A stretch of 19,555 nucleotides of DNA from CAYNXB01 sp964401045 (GTDB lineage Bacteria > Pseudomonadota > Alphaproteobacteria > Sphingomonadales > Sphingomonadaceae), in the NCBI GenBank assembly GCA_964401045.1, contig CAYNXB010000049.1, forward strand, positions 1 to 19,555, given 5' to 3'. Below, in pieces: positions 5,133 through 14,023 of the stretch. Below the pieces are notes generated by a model, which searched no databases, was not told the origin of the DNA, and saw nothing but the letters and a program-made list of their open reading frames with translations. Each line of letters begins with the position of its first letter. Position 1 is the stretch's first letter. Made by a program: the position numbers and the translations under genes.

Positions 5133-6785
5133 ATGGCGATCATCGATACCCGGCGAGAGCAGATGTTCCCCGCGCTCACCGCGCCGCAGATGGCCATCGC
5201 GCAGCGCTTCGCGAGCGGCGAACCGCGCCGTTTTGCACCGGGCGAGAAGATCTACGAAGTCGGCGCGCGCGACGTGCCGGCGTGGCTGATCCTCGAGGGC
5301 ACGATCATCGCCACCCGCCATGACGGGCTGGGGGTCGAGGAGGCGATCGTCACGTATGGCCCGGGCCAGCTGTCCGGCGAAGTATCGCAGCTTTCGGGCG
5401 GCGGCACCCTCGCCGCTGCGATAGCAGGCGATGAGGGCGCGGTCGCAGTGCCGTTCGACGCCTCGCATGTGCGCGCGCTGATCATTGGTTCGGCGGAACT
5501 CGGCGAGCTGGTGATGCGCGCCTACATCCTGCGCCGCGTCGCGCTGATCGAAGCGGGCACGGAAGGCGGGGCGGGATCCGTGCTGCTGGGGCGGCGGGAG
5601 GCGCCGGAACTTGTCCGCCTGTCGGGCTTCCTCGCGCGCAACGGCTATCCCTACAGCCTGGTGGCCGCTTGCGAGCCCGAGGGGCGCGAGCTGGTAGATC
5701 GGCTGGGCGTGAGCTTCGACGAGCTGCCGCTGATGATTTGCCCCAACGGCAGCGTCCTCAAGCGTCCCACCGACGCCGAGGCGGCCGCCTGCCTCGGCAT
5801 CCTGCCGGTTATCGACCCGAGCAAGATCTTCGACGTGGCAATCGTCGGCGCTGGCCCCGCCGGGCTTGCTACGGCGGTTTACGGCGCATCCGAAGGCCTC
5901 TCGGTGCTGGTGCTCGACACGCGCGCCTACGGCGGACAAGCGGGGGCCTCGGCGCGGATCGAGAACTATCTCGGCTTTCCCACCGGGATCTCCGGCCAGG
6001 CCCTGGCAGGCCGCGCATTCACGCAGGCGATGAAATTCGGCGCGGAGATGGCCATTCCGATGAACGTCGAGGACGTCGTTTGCGACAATGACGCCACGAG
6101 TTTCGATTTGCACCTCAGCGATACCACGACGGCGCGTGCCCGAACGATCGTCATCGCCAGCGGCGCGCGCTATCGCCGGCCGGACCTTGCCCGATTGGAG
6201 GAGTTCGAAGGCAACGGCATCTCGTACTGGGCCTCGCCGGTGGAGGCCAAACTGTGCGAAGGCGAGGAGATCGCGCTGGTCGGCGGCGGCAACTCAGCCG
6301 GGCAGGCGGTGGCTTTCCTCGCCCCGCAAGTCGAGCGGATACACCTCGTGATCCGCCGGCCGCTGGCGGATACGATGTCGAGCTACCTGATTGAACGGAT
6401 CGCGGCGTTGCCCAACGTAGTTATCCATGAGCCGGCGGAGATCATCGGCCTCGAGGGCGATCGTGAGGGTGGGCTCACCGGCATCGAATTGCGCGATCGC
6501 ACCAGCGGCGAAACGCACCACCGCGCGCTACGGCACATGTTCCTGTTCATCGGCGCCGATCCGAACACCAACTGGCTTGGTGGCTGCGTCACGCTCGATG
6601 ACAAGGGCTTCGTGCTGACCGGCGACGACGTGGGAAGCGGCGAGCGCCCGCCGCTGGAAACGAGCCGGGCGGGAATCTTCGCGGTCGGCGATGCGCGCGC
6701 GGGGTCGACCAAGCGCGTCGCGGCGGCGGTCGGTGAAGGTGCCGCCGCCGTGGCGCAGATCCACGCCCTGCTGGCGCGCGCCTGA
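5133..6785 (+). CDS. three-domain flavoprotein: cNMP-binding-like, glutaredoxin-like, thioredoxin-reductase-like
   Basis: A 550-residue cytosolic protein. Residues about 10-125 resemble a cyclic-nucleotide-binding beta-barrel (FAPGEKIYEVGARDVPAWLIL, YGPGQLSGEVSQLSG); G82-E83 match the phosphate-binding cassette, but the Arg-Ser expected some ten residues on is T92-L93. Residues about 149-226 look like a glutaredoxin/thioredoxin fold without a CxxC (LSGFLARNGYPYSLV, LPLMICPNGSVLKRPT). Residues 233-550 are the FAD/NAD(P)H domains: GAGPAG at 239-244, GGQAGASARIENYLGFP, GGGNSAG at 384-390 and the FAD motif GD at 519-520. The thioredoxin reductase CxxC is absent: the region reads GISYWASPVEAKLC with only C375. 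It probably transfers electrons from NAD(P)H to an unknown acceptor. ATG 5133 has GGAG 6 bases upstream. It is divergent from atpI and runs tail-to-tail with ydbL. Confidence 0.88.
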   Translation: MAIIDTRREQMFPALTAPQMAIAQRFASGEPRRFAPGEKIYEVGARDVPAWLILEGTIIATRHDGLGVEEAIVTYGPGQLSGEVSQLSGGGTLAAAIAGDEGAVAVPFDASHVRALIIGSAELGELVMRAYILRRVALIEAGTEGGAGSVLLGRREAPELVRLSGFLARNGYPYSLVAACEPEGRELVDRLGVSFDELPLMICPNGSVLKRPTDAEAAACLGILPVIDPSKIFDVAIVGAGPAGLATAVYGASEGLSVLVLDTRAYGGQAGASARIENYLGFPTGISGQALAGRAFTQAMKFGAEMAIPMNVEDVVCDNDATSFDLHLSDTTTARARTIVIASGARYRRPDLARLEEFEGNGISYWASPVEAKLCEGEEIALVGGGNSAGQAVAFLAPQVERIHLVIRRPLADTMSSYLIERIAALPNVVIHEPAEIIGLEGDREGGLTGIELRDRTSGETHHRALRHMFLFIGADPNTNWLGGCVTLDDKGFVLTGDDVGSGERPPLETSRAGIFAVGDARAGSTKRVAAAVGEGAAAVAQIHALLARA

Positions 6786-6788
6786 GGC

Positions 6789-7184
6789 TTACGGGCAGCT
6801 GGGGTGGCGCTGCGGGGGGCCGCTGTCGCGCTTGAGCCAGCTTGATCCGTCGGGGCCCTGATACATCTCGCCCGGCTTGGTCCGCGCGATCAGCAGGCAG
6901 CCGGAAGTAAACGCATAGTCCTTGAGCGTCGCGTTGGCGGCCTGTGCCTTCTGGGCGTAGGCGGCGCGGCGCTTGATGTTGATGTCCTCTACCAGCGCAC
7001 GCAGCGAAGCGCTCGGAGTGCCCACGTAACCGAGGTAGCCGTCGATCTGCTCGCCGATCTGCCCCGCGGCGCGCGCCGCGTCGTATCCGGGGTCGCGCTG
7101 GGCCGAAGCGGGCGCAGACAGCGCCAGTCCTGCCGCTGCGGCGGCCAGAAACAGCCTGGAGAAAGTTTTCGCTTGCTTGGTCAT
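6789..7184 (-). CDS. ydbL: YdbL family periplasmic protein (DUF1318)
   Basis: Third gene of the ydbH-ynbE-ydbL set. The 131-residue product has a clear signal peptide (MTKQAKTFSRLFLAAAAAGL through APASA, cleavage probably after A28), so it acts in the periplasm. The mature part matches the family core: AARAAGQIGEQIDGYLG, LRALVEDINIKRRAAYAQKA and the C-terminal ARTKPGEMYQGPDGSSWLKR. In E. coli YdbL is a helper of the YdbH-YnbE bridge. Unlike E. coli YdbL as I recall it, this protein has two cysteines, C96 and C130, the second in an extra C-terminal tail after WLKR; they could form a disulfide. It starts 18 bases after ynbE and ends 3 bases from the convergent flavoprotein gene, with no room for a separate terminator. 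Confidence 0.88.
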   Translation of the reverse strand: MTKQAKTFSRLFLAAAAAGLALSAPASAQRDPGYDAARAAGQIGEQIDGYLGYVGTPSASLRALVEDINIKRRAAYAQKAQAANATLKDYAFTSGCLLIARTKPGEMYQGPDGSSWLKRDSGPPQRHPSCP

Positions 7185-7202
7185 TGGTTTAGCCCCGAAT
7201 CC

Positions 7203-7448
7203 TCAGAAGATATCTGGATTGTCTTCGATGGTGTTCCCGGCATCTGCAGCCAGGCGATAGACCACTTCCTGCGAGATGTTGATGTTGAGCTCGATGACGA
7301 TCGGTTCGTCGGGCGCGTTTACCGAAATGCACCCCGAAACCGATGCGCCGCCCAACAGCAGCACCGCCCCCGCCAGCCCCGCTCCGATACGCTCCATGGG
7401 CGCTCTATGCGCCCGCCGGGCAGCCGAGGTCAAATTCACGTCTCTCAT
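7203..7448 (-). CDS. ynbE: YnbE family outer-membrane lipoprotein
   Basis: A small lipoprotein, 81 residues from ATG 7448. The lipobox SVSGC puts the lipidated cysteine at residue 40. The mature part, CISVNAPDEPIVIELNINIS to the NPDIF end, matches YnbE, the outer-membrane partner of YdbH in E. coli. The ATG at 7448 overlaps the ydbH stop as ATGA, arguing for coupled translation. It gives a long n-region (about 20 residues, Arg-rich) before the hydrophobic stretch. An internal ATG at 7397 (MERIGAGLAGAVLLL) would give a 64-residue protein with a more ordinary lipoprotein signal. I keep 7448 because of the overlap; the start is uncertain. Confidence 0.82.
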   Translation of the reverse strand: MRDVNLTSAARRAHRAPMERIGAGLAGAVLLLGGASVSGCISVNAPDEPIVIELNINISQEVVYRLAADAGNTIEDNPDIF

Positions 7449-10400
7449 GGGCGTTTCTCACTGTCGGGAGGCTGAATGGGGGCTTCATCTGGCACCAAGT
7501 CTTCCGGCTGCATCGGCGGGATCTCGCCGCTGCTCTCGCGGTTGATGACACGGCCTTGCGCATCGATCAGGCCCAGCTCGCGCGGATCGCGGATATAGGC
7601 CGCATCGTACATTGTCTTCACGGTGGTAATCAGCTTGTAGAACGGCGCCTTGAGATTGATGTTGAAACGGATCGGCAAGTTGGCGAACCGCTGGGTGAGG
7701 AAGTTGCGTTTGGCGCCGGTGCCCTGCTTGACCCCGTCGAACTGCGCGCGGGTGACGATCTCGCCGGTCAGGTCACCGTCCATCGCGATGCGCATCTGGG
7801 TGTAGTCGAGGGACTTCAGCGCATCGAACGCGAAGTTCGCCATCGTTGTGAGGTCCTTGTAGGTCAAGTCACCGACGTAGGACAGGTTGCCGCCGGGCGG
7901 ACGCGAGATCAGCAGCCCGCCTTCGATGCGTCCTCCGTTCTGGTCGAACACCAGCGGCAGGGTGCCGTCGAACACGCCCGTCGCGGAAATATTGCCCAGT
8001 TCCATCCGCTGGACGAACAGCGCCGCCTGCAAGCCTTCGACTTCGAGCACATAGCGCCGTACCTCTGTCGCGCCGATGTTGAAATCGAGCGGGCGCAGGG
8101 TGAGCGTGCCGCCCATGAACGGCCAGGAGCCCCCCTCGATCGCGAGCAGCCGGCCCTCGACCAGCCGGAAGCGCACGCTGCCGTCGTTGACCTCGATCCC
8201 CGGATTGACCGACTTGACCGTGAGCACCTGCCCCGGCGCGGTGGTCAAGCCGAGCAGGTCGGTAAACACCACCGTGCCGGAAGCGCCCTTCACCGGGCCG
8301 AAGGCGGCAGCGAAATCGAGCGCATCGCTGGAGAACTTGCCGCTGCTGGTGACGCCGTTCTCGTTCCAGTCGATCCGTCCGTCGCCGGTCACCGTTCCGC
8401 TGACGTTGGCGACAACGCCGAGTGCCAAGGGCGTTAAAGTGTCGGGCTGAAGGGTGCGATCGAATGCCAGCGCTTCGACTGCGAGATCGGCATGGCCGCG
8501 CCCGGTCGACAGGTCGTGGCGCATGGTCGCGCGGGTGATGGCGCGATCGCTCTTCGGCTCGCGCAGCAGCGCCTCCGCGACGATCACGTTGTCGGCCAGC
8601 GCCAGCGTCGCGTCGCGCGCGATCAGCGGCGCGAAACGATCTACCTGCTCACGATCCTCAACCCGGAACGCCCCATCGCTCAGCGTGAGCTTGCCGCCGG
8701 CATAACGCCATGAACCGCTCGCCGAGAGCACATCGAGCGGCACCGCATAAAGCAGCACGTCCGCCCCGGCGAACTTGCCGGAAATCTCATCCCCGAGCTT
8801 CGCGCTGAGGTCATTCAAACGGAAGCGCGTGGCGGTGGCGGCGGGACCTAGGGCGATGTCGAGCTGTTTGGCAGACAGCGCGCCCGGCCACGCGATGCCC
8901 ACCGGGCCGCTGCGCAGCGCGATCGGCGTCTCGCCGAGCCGCCCGCGCAAGTCGAGCGACGGCGCCCCCGCGGCAACCCGCGTACCGCGCGAGCTCACCT
9001 CGACGATCGCCGATCCGCGTGGCGGGCACAGCGTCAGCGCGCGCCGTTCGAGCGTCACGTTGGCGAACGCGAGGCTATCGAACCGAAGATCGGTACAGCC
9101 GCGCCACAGCGCCAACCCGCCCGAGGAGGACAAGGTGCCGCTCAGGGGAAGCTGGAGATTGCGCGCCGAGCCGCCTGGCAGCGCGCCGGAGAGTTGTGCG
9201 TTGCCGGAAAAACCGATCGCGCCGTTCGCACCCTGCACCAGCACCAGCTCCGGCAGGGCGATCGAAGCGTCTCCCGCGCGGTACTCAGCCATCGACATCC
9301 TCAGCAGCACCCCGCCGCCGGTCTGGCGCTCCATCCGCCCGGCAATGCGCGGCAGACCTTCGCCACCGGTCGAGAAATTGCCCGAGATGCGCGCCGCGCC
9401 CCCGTCCACTGTGCTCACCTGGGCGCGCGAGAGTGCGACCACCGTCGCCCCGCTGCCCCCGCGCAGGGACGCTTGCGGCACCGCCGCGCTGAGCATGTCG
9501 CCGGTCTTGCGCAGGGTGAAATTCGCCGCGAGGCTGCTACCTTGTTCTTCGCGCGCAAGGCCCCTGCGCAGCCGGGCGATCAGCGGCTCTGCCAACGTGC
9601 CCGCCGCCGAGCGTTGGGTCGCGGCTAGCGCCTTGTCCAAGCCGTCGCCGAGCTCGATGCCTTCGCCCGTCAGGTCGCCCTCGATCTCCGCATTCGTGAA
9701 GCCATTCGCCGCACGCACGCGGCCCTCGCTCGCCACCGTGGCGAATGACGCGGCGGATGTGGCAACCCCGTTGGCCGCCAGCGAATAGGAGCTGGTCAGG
9801 CGGCCTTTGCGCCAGCTCAGCTGGGCCTTGCCGCCAAGGCCACTCGCCCGGTTGGCGCCATAGGCCAGCGTGCCGGTGCGCAGTCCGGCGACCGCTTCGA
9901 ACCCGTCGAACGCCTTGTCGAGCCGACCGTCGATCTGCATGCCGCTGCCGGCCAGCGTCAGGTCCATGTCGGGGCAGGTGAGCGCACCCACTCGCAACGG
10001 CCCGGTGAAACGGGGCCGCTCGCGGGTGATCGCGACCTTGCCGTAGAGCGTGGCTCTCTCAGCCTTGCAGCCCGCGCCCTCAAGCCTGGGTGCACTCGCC
10101 GCAAGAATGCCGGCGAACCCGCTTTGGAGGTTGCCGCTGCCATCCGCCTTGAGGCCAACCGGCCCGTAATCGCTCTCGATCAGCGCACGGCCGTCTAGCA
10201 GCCGCAGCTTGAAGTCCGGCAGTTTGAACGGCTGCGGCGGCTCCTGCTTGGCGAACAGCACCTTATCGAGGCTGCCGAAACTCAGAACCCCGTTCCGGTA
10301 AGAGCCGTACAGTCGCGGCCGCACCAGCGTCACCGTGCCGATGCCGGGGAAGCCCCACTTGGGCACGATCGTTACTTCGGCGCGCTCGATCGTGAGGTCC

Positions 10401-10669
10401 GGCCGCTTGGGATCGCCGACCACGATATGCTCGATCACTTGCCGGCTCGGGCCGATCGAGACGATGTCGTACGTCGCCGGCAGGCCCATCCGGGCGAGCT
10501 GGTCGGCAATCACGTTGTCGGCCAGCCGCTCACGGCTGAGCCACGCCCAGGTCAGCATCGCGGCAAGGATGAGCACAATGGCCGCCGCGTAATAGCGCAG
10601 CCGGAAGCGCCGGCGGCGCCGCGGCAGCGGTTCGGCCGCCTCTTCAGCCACTTCCTCGTCCAGCACCAT
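7445..10669 (-). CDS. ydbH: YdbH family intermembrane phospholipid transport protein (AsmA-like)
   Basis: A large envelope protein, 1074 residues from ATG 10669. It has an acidic cytosolic tip, a basic run (RRRRRFRLR, residues 17-25), one membrane anchor at about 26-44 (YYAAAIVLILAAMLTWAWL), then a roughly 1000-residue periplasmic region of short beta-strands with many GxL/DLxL repeats, as in the AsmA-like beta-groove proteins. The C-terminal half carries the family-specific dicarboxylate-region segments (LQPDTLTPLALGVVANVSG, DGVKQGTGAKRNFLTQRFAN, PFYKLITTVKTMYDAAYIRD). In E. coli, YdbH, TamB and YhdP redundantly move phospholipids to the outer membrane, and YdbH works with YnbE. The frame stays open upstream of 10669 to a TTG at 10762, but that would overlap the divergent radC. 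Its stop overlaps the ynbE ATG. Confidence 0.9.
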   Translation of the reverse strand: MVLDEEVAEEAAEPLPRRRRRFRLRYYAAAIVLILAAMLTWAWLSRERLADNVIADQLARMGLPATYDIVSIGPSRQVIEHIVVGDPKRPDLTIERAEVTIVPKWGFPGIGTVTLVRPRLYGSYRNGVLSFGSLDKVLFAKQEPPQPFKLPDFKLRLLDGRALIESDYGPVGLKADGSGNLQSGFAGILAASAPRLEGAGCKAERATLYGKVAITRERPRFTGPLRVGALTCPDMDLTLAGSGMQIDGRLDKAFDGFEAVAGLRTGTLAYGANRASGLGGKAQLSWRKGRLTSSYSLAANGVATSAASFATVASEGRVRAANGFTNAEIEGDLTGEGIELGDGLDKALAATQRSAAGTLAEPLIARLRRGLAREEQGSSLAANFTLRKTGDMLSAAVPQASLRGGSGATVVALSRAQVSTVDGGAARISGNFSTGGEGLPRIAGRMERQTGGGVLLRMSMAEYRAGDASIALPELVLVQGANGAIGFSGNAQLSGALPGGSARNLQLPLSGTLSSSGGLALWRGCTDLRFDSLAFANVTLERRALTLCPPRGSAIVEVSSRGTRVAAGAPSLDLRGRLGETPIALRSGPVGIAWPGALSAKQLDIALGPAATATRFRLNDLSAKLGDEISGKFAGADVLLYAVPLDVLSASGSWRYAGGKLTLSDGAFRVEDREQVDRFAPLIARDATLALADNVIVAEALLREPKSDRAITRATMRHDLSTGRGHADLAVEALAFDRTLQPDTLTPLALGVVANVSGTVTGDGRIDWNENGVTSSGKFSSDALDFAAAFGPVKGASGTVVFTDLLGLTTAPGQVLTVKSVNPGIEVNDGSVRFRLVEGRLLAIEGGSWPFMGGTLTLRPLDFNIGATEVRRYVLEVEGLQAALFVQRMELGNISATGVFDGTLPLVFDQNGGRIEGGLLISRPPGGNLSYVGDLTYKDLTTMANFAFDALKSLDYTQMRIAMDGDLTGEIVTRAQFDGVKQGTGAKRNFLTQRFANLPIRFNINLKAPFYKLITTVKTMYDAAYIRDPRELGLIDAQGRVINRESSGEIPPMQPEDLVPDEAPIQPPDSEKRP

Positions 10670-10720
10670 CCGTCCGCACCCTTGCGCCACTGCCTTCGCA
10701 AAGGCAATCACCCCGGACGG
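10670..10720. promoter_or_regulatory. nested inverted repeats in the ydbH-radC divergent region
   Basis: Outer arms CCGTCCG (10670-10676) and CGGACGG (10714-10720) enclose an inner hairpin TGCCTT-CGCA-AAGGCA (10691-10706). The structure fills most of the 76-base space between the divergent starts and abuts the ydbH start codon. It may be an operator, or a structured ydbH leader; no clear promoter boxes were found. Confidence 0.35.
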
Positions 10721-10745
10721 GCTGAACGCACGATGAGGGGGCTTG

Positions 10746-11432
10746 GTGCCAGACGGCGACAATCACGACGGAGAAGGCCACCGCGCGCGCCTGCGCAAGC
10801 GGCTGCTCGATGGCGGCGCGGAAGCGCTGGCCGACTACGAAGTGCTCGAATACCTGCTGTTCGCCGCCCGCCCGCGCGGCGACACCAAGCCGATCGCCAA
10901 GGCCCTGCTCAAGCGCTTCGGCACCCTCGCCGGGGTGCTCAACGCGGAACCCGGCGCGCTCGCCTCGGTCGAGGGGATGGGCGAAGTGAGCGCCGCGTCG
11001 CTCAAGGCGGTCGCCCTTGCCGCCCGGCGCATGGCGCGAAGCGCAGTGCAGGACAAACCGGTGCTCTCAAGCTGGCAGGCGCTGCTCGATTACCTCGCGA
11101 TCGACATGGCCCACCTCACCATCGAGCGGGTGCGCGTGCTCTACCTCGACGCCCGTAACCGGCTGGTCCTCGACCATCATGCGGGCGATGGCTCGGTCGA
11201 TGAAGCCGCGATCCATCCGCGCGAAGTGATCCGCCGCGGGCTGGAAGTCGGCGCCACCGCGCTGATCCTGGTTCACAACCACCCGAGCGGCAGCCCGGAG
11301 CCGAGCCGGGCGGATATTCAGATTACGCAGAGGATTGCTGAGGCTGGGCGACTGCTCGGCATCACGGTACACGACCACGTGATCGTGGGGCGCGAGGGGC
11401 ATGTGAGCCTGAAGGCGAAAGGGTTGATTTAG
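10746..11432 (+). CDS. radC: RadC family JAB/MPN-domain protein
   Basis: UPF0758/RadC protein of 228 residues. The N-terminal part resembles a helix-hairpin-helix region (HRARLRKRLLDGG, LRKR..LADYEVLEYLL, GTLAGVLNAEPGALASVEGMG). The C-terminal MPN domain (about 95-228) has the JAMM metal signature H177-N-H179-P-S-G with D190, plus EAAIHPREVIRRGLEVGATALILVHNHPSG typical of RadC. Its role is unsettled: the old link to DNA repair in E. coli is not supported, and a metal-dependent hydrolase or nuclease-related function is assumed. I prefer GTG 10746 over the adjacent TTG 10743 because the GAGGGGG ribosome binding site at 10735-10741 is better spaced. It is divergent from ydbH. Confidence 0.92.
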   Translation: MPDGDNHDGEGHRARLRKRLLDGGAEALADYEVLEYLLFAARPRGDTKPIAKALLKRFGTLAGVLNAEPGALASVEGMGEVSAASLKAVALAARRMARSAVQDKPVLSSWQALLDYLAIDMAHLTIERVRVLYLDARNRLVLDHHAGDGSVDEAAIHPREVIRRGLEVGATALILVHNHPSGSPEPSRADIQITQRIAEAGRLLGITVHDHVIVGREGHVSLKAKGLI

Positions 11433-11450
11433 CCAACCTCCCGCTTGGCT
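11431..11450 (+). terminator. weak hairpin after radC
   Basis: AGCCAA (11431-11436), an 8-base loop and TTGGCT (11445-11450) overlap the radC stop codon. The stem is short and there is no T-run, so termination here is only a possibility. Confidence 0.25.
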
Positions 11451-11493
11451 TGGACGCGGGCATCAGCACGTCGAAGCCGCCGCTCCTGCAATG

Positions 11494-11506
11494 GGCAGTG
11501 ACTGCC
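11494..11506. promoter_or_regulatory. palindrome upstream of the hydrolase gene
   Basis: GGCAGT-G-ACTGCC is a perfect 6-bp half-site palindrome 43 bases before the hydrolase ATG. The size and symmetry fit a dimeric repressor operator, but no regulator is encoded next door. Confidence 0.3.
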
Positions 11507-11549
11507 GGCACGCGAGGTGCTACGCGCCACCCGGTCGCGGAGGATTGTC

Positions 11550-12497
11550 ATGAAGCGTTCGACCGGCAGGCTTGCTTTGCTCCTCGCGGGATTTGTCGCG
11601 GGACTTGTCACCGCAACCCCGGCAATGGCCAAGGTCGAGGCGTTTCCGCCCACGTTCGAGACACGCGACATTCCTGTCGACGGCGCGACTATTCATACGC
11701 GGACCGGCGGCAAAGGGCCGGTCGTCGTTTTGCTGCACGGGTTCGGCGATAGTGGCGACATGTGGGCGCCGCTCGCCGCCCGGTTAGCCACCGATCATAC
11801 CGTCGTGGTCCCGGATCTTCGTGGAATGGGCCTCTCGTCACATCCGGAAACCGGCTACGACAAGAAGAGCGAAGCCGGAGATATCGCGGCGGTGCTTCAC
11901 GCGCTGGGCCTCGATGGGTCTCTGGCGCTGGTCACGCACGACATTGGCAACATGGTGGGCTACGCTTTCGCCGCCCAGAACCGGCAGCGAGTTACCCGCT
12001 GGGTTGTGATGGACGCGCCGCTTCCCGGGCTTGGCAATTGGGACAGCGTGGTCAAGGACCAGCGAACCTGGCACTTCGATTTCTTCGGTCCCGACGAAGA
12101 ACGGCTCGTGGCCGGGCGCGAGCGTATCTACCTCGATCGCTTTTATAACGAGCTATCGGCGGACCCCAGCCACATCGACGAAGAGACGCGCGCGCATTAT
12201 GCGGCACTCTATTCCCGTCCCCTCGCCATCCATGACGCGTTCGCTCAATTTGCGGCCTTTCGACAGGACGCTTTGGATAACCAGAAATTCCTCGCCGAGG
12301 GCAAGCTCGCCATGCCGATCCTCGCGATCGGTGGGGAGAAGTCCTTCGGCGAGGGCTTCGCGAATGAGATCGCGTTCGCCGCGGACAATGTGCGCGGGCT
12401 AAGCATCAGGGACTCCGGCCACTGGTTGATGGAAGAGCAGCCGAAAGCGACAATGGACGCGATCGTGGCCTTCATCGTGGAGCCGGCCGCGCAGTAG
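11550..12497 (+). CDS. exported alpha/beta hydrolase, epoxide-hydrolase-like (Asp nucleophile)
   Basis: A 315-residue protein with a signal peptide (MKRSTGRLALLLAGFVAGLV through TPAMA, cleavage about residue 27), so it is probably periplasmic. The alpha/beta-hydrolase core shows the oxyanion motif H63-G-F-G, DLRGMGLSSHP, the nucleophile elbow VTHD131IGNMVG and the catalytic base H291 (DSGHWLMEEQP). An Asp nucleophile in HDIG is the mark of epoxide hydrolases and haloalkane/haloacetate dehalogenases rather than esterases; the LAIGGEKSFGEGF segment also fits the epoxide hydrolase side. The substrate is unknown. The start is ATG 11550, with a strong GGAGG 6 bases upstream; an in-frame start further upstream lacks such a site. 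It is monocistronic: 117 bases after radC and about 150 before purB. Confidence 0.88.
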   Translation: MKRSTGRLALLLAGFVAGLVTATPAMAKVEAFPPTFETRDIPVDGATIHTRTGGKGPVVVLLHGFGDSGDMWAPLAARLATDHTVVVPDLRGMGLSSHPETGYDKKSEAGDIAAVLHALGLDGSLALVTHDIGNMVGYAFAAQNRQRVTRWVVMDAPLPGLGNWDSVVKDQRTWHFDFFGPDEERLVAGRERIYLDRFYNELSADPSHIDEETRAHYAALYSRPLAIHDAFAQFAAFRQDALDNQKFLAEGKLAMPILAIGGEKSFGEGFANEIAFAADNVRGLSIRDSGHWLMEEQPKATMDAIVAFIVEPAAQ

Positions 12498-12626
12498 CGA
12501 ACGGCCCCTAGGCGTCACAAACATCGCCGGACGGGCGGCGCATCCGATCCTAAAATCGCCGAACGCGTGTCGCGAAAGCTTACACCCCCCGGCCTTGCCA
12601 ATTCGTGGCCCCCGGCCTAGCCGCCG

Positions 12627-12642
12627 CTCCGAAACGACGGAG
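12627..12642 (+). promoter_or_regulatory. small hairpin masking the purB ribosome binding site
   Basis: CTCCG (12627-12631), a 6-base loop, and CGGAG (12638-12642) form a 5-bp stem that contains the GGAG ribosome binding site for the ATG at 12649. It is weak by itself but repeats the arrangement seen before the flavoprotein gene at 5102-5127. Confidence 0.35.
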
Positions 12643-12648
12643 AAACGA

Positions 12649-13959
<1,311 letters not shown>

Positions 13960-14023
13960 ACCCCTTGCACGACACGCTTAGCATCGCCCCCGAGCCCAAG
14001 GCGGCAAGGGAGCGAGATCGGCG

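Noticed and set aside
4932..6113. Minus-strand open frame of 393 codons
   Set aside because: Antisense to the flavoprotein gene, whose domains are unmistakable; composition is typical of a shadow frame.
7343..8437. Plus-strand open frame of 364 codons
   Set aside because: Antisense to ydbH and ynbE, which form a recognised gene set; no domain visible.
12595..12623. Possible purB promoter TTGCCA, 17 bases, TAGCCG
   Set aside because: The -35 is fair but the -10 matches consensus at only two positions; not distinguishable from chance.
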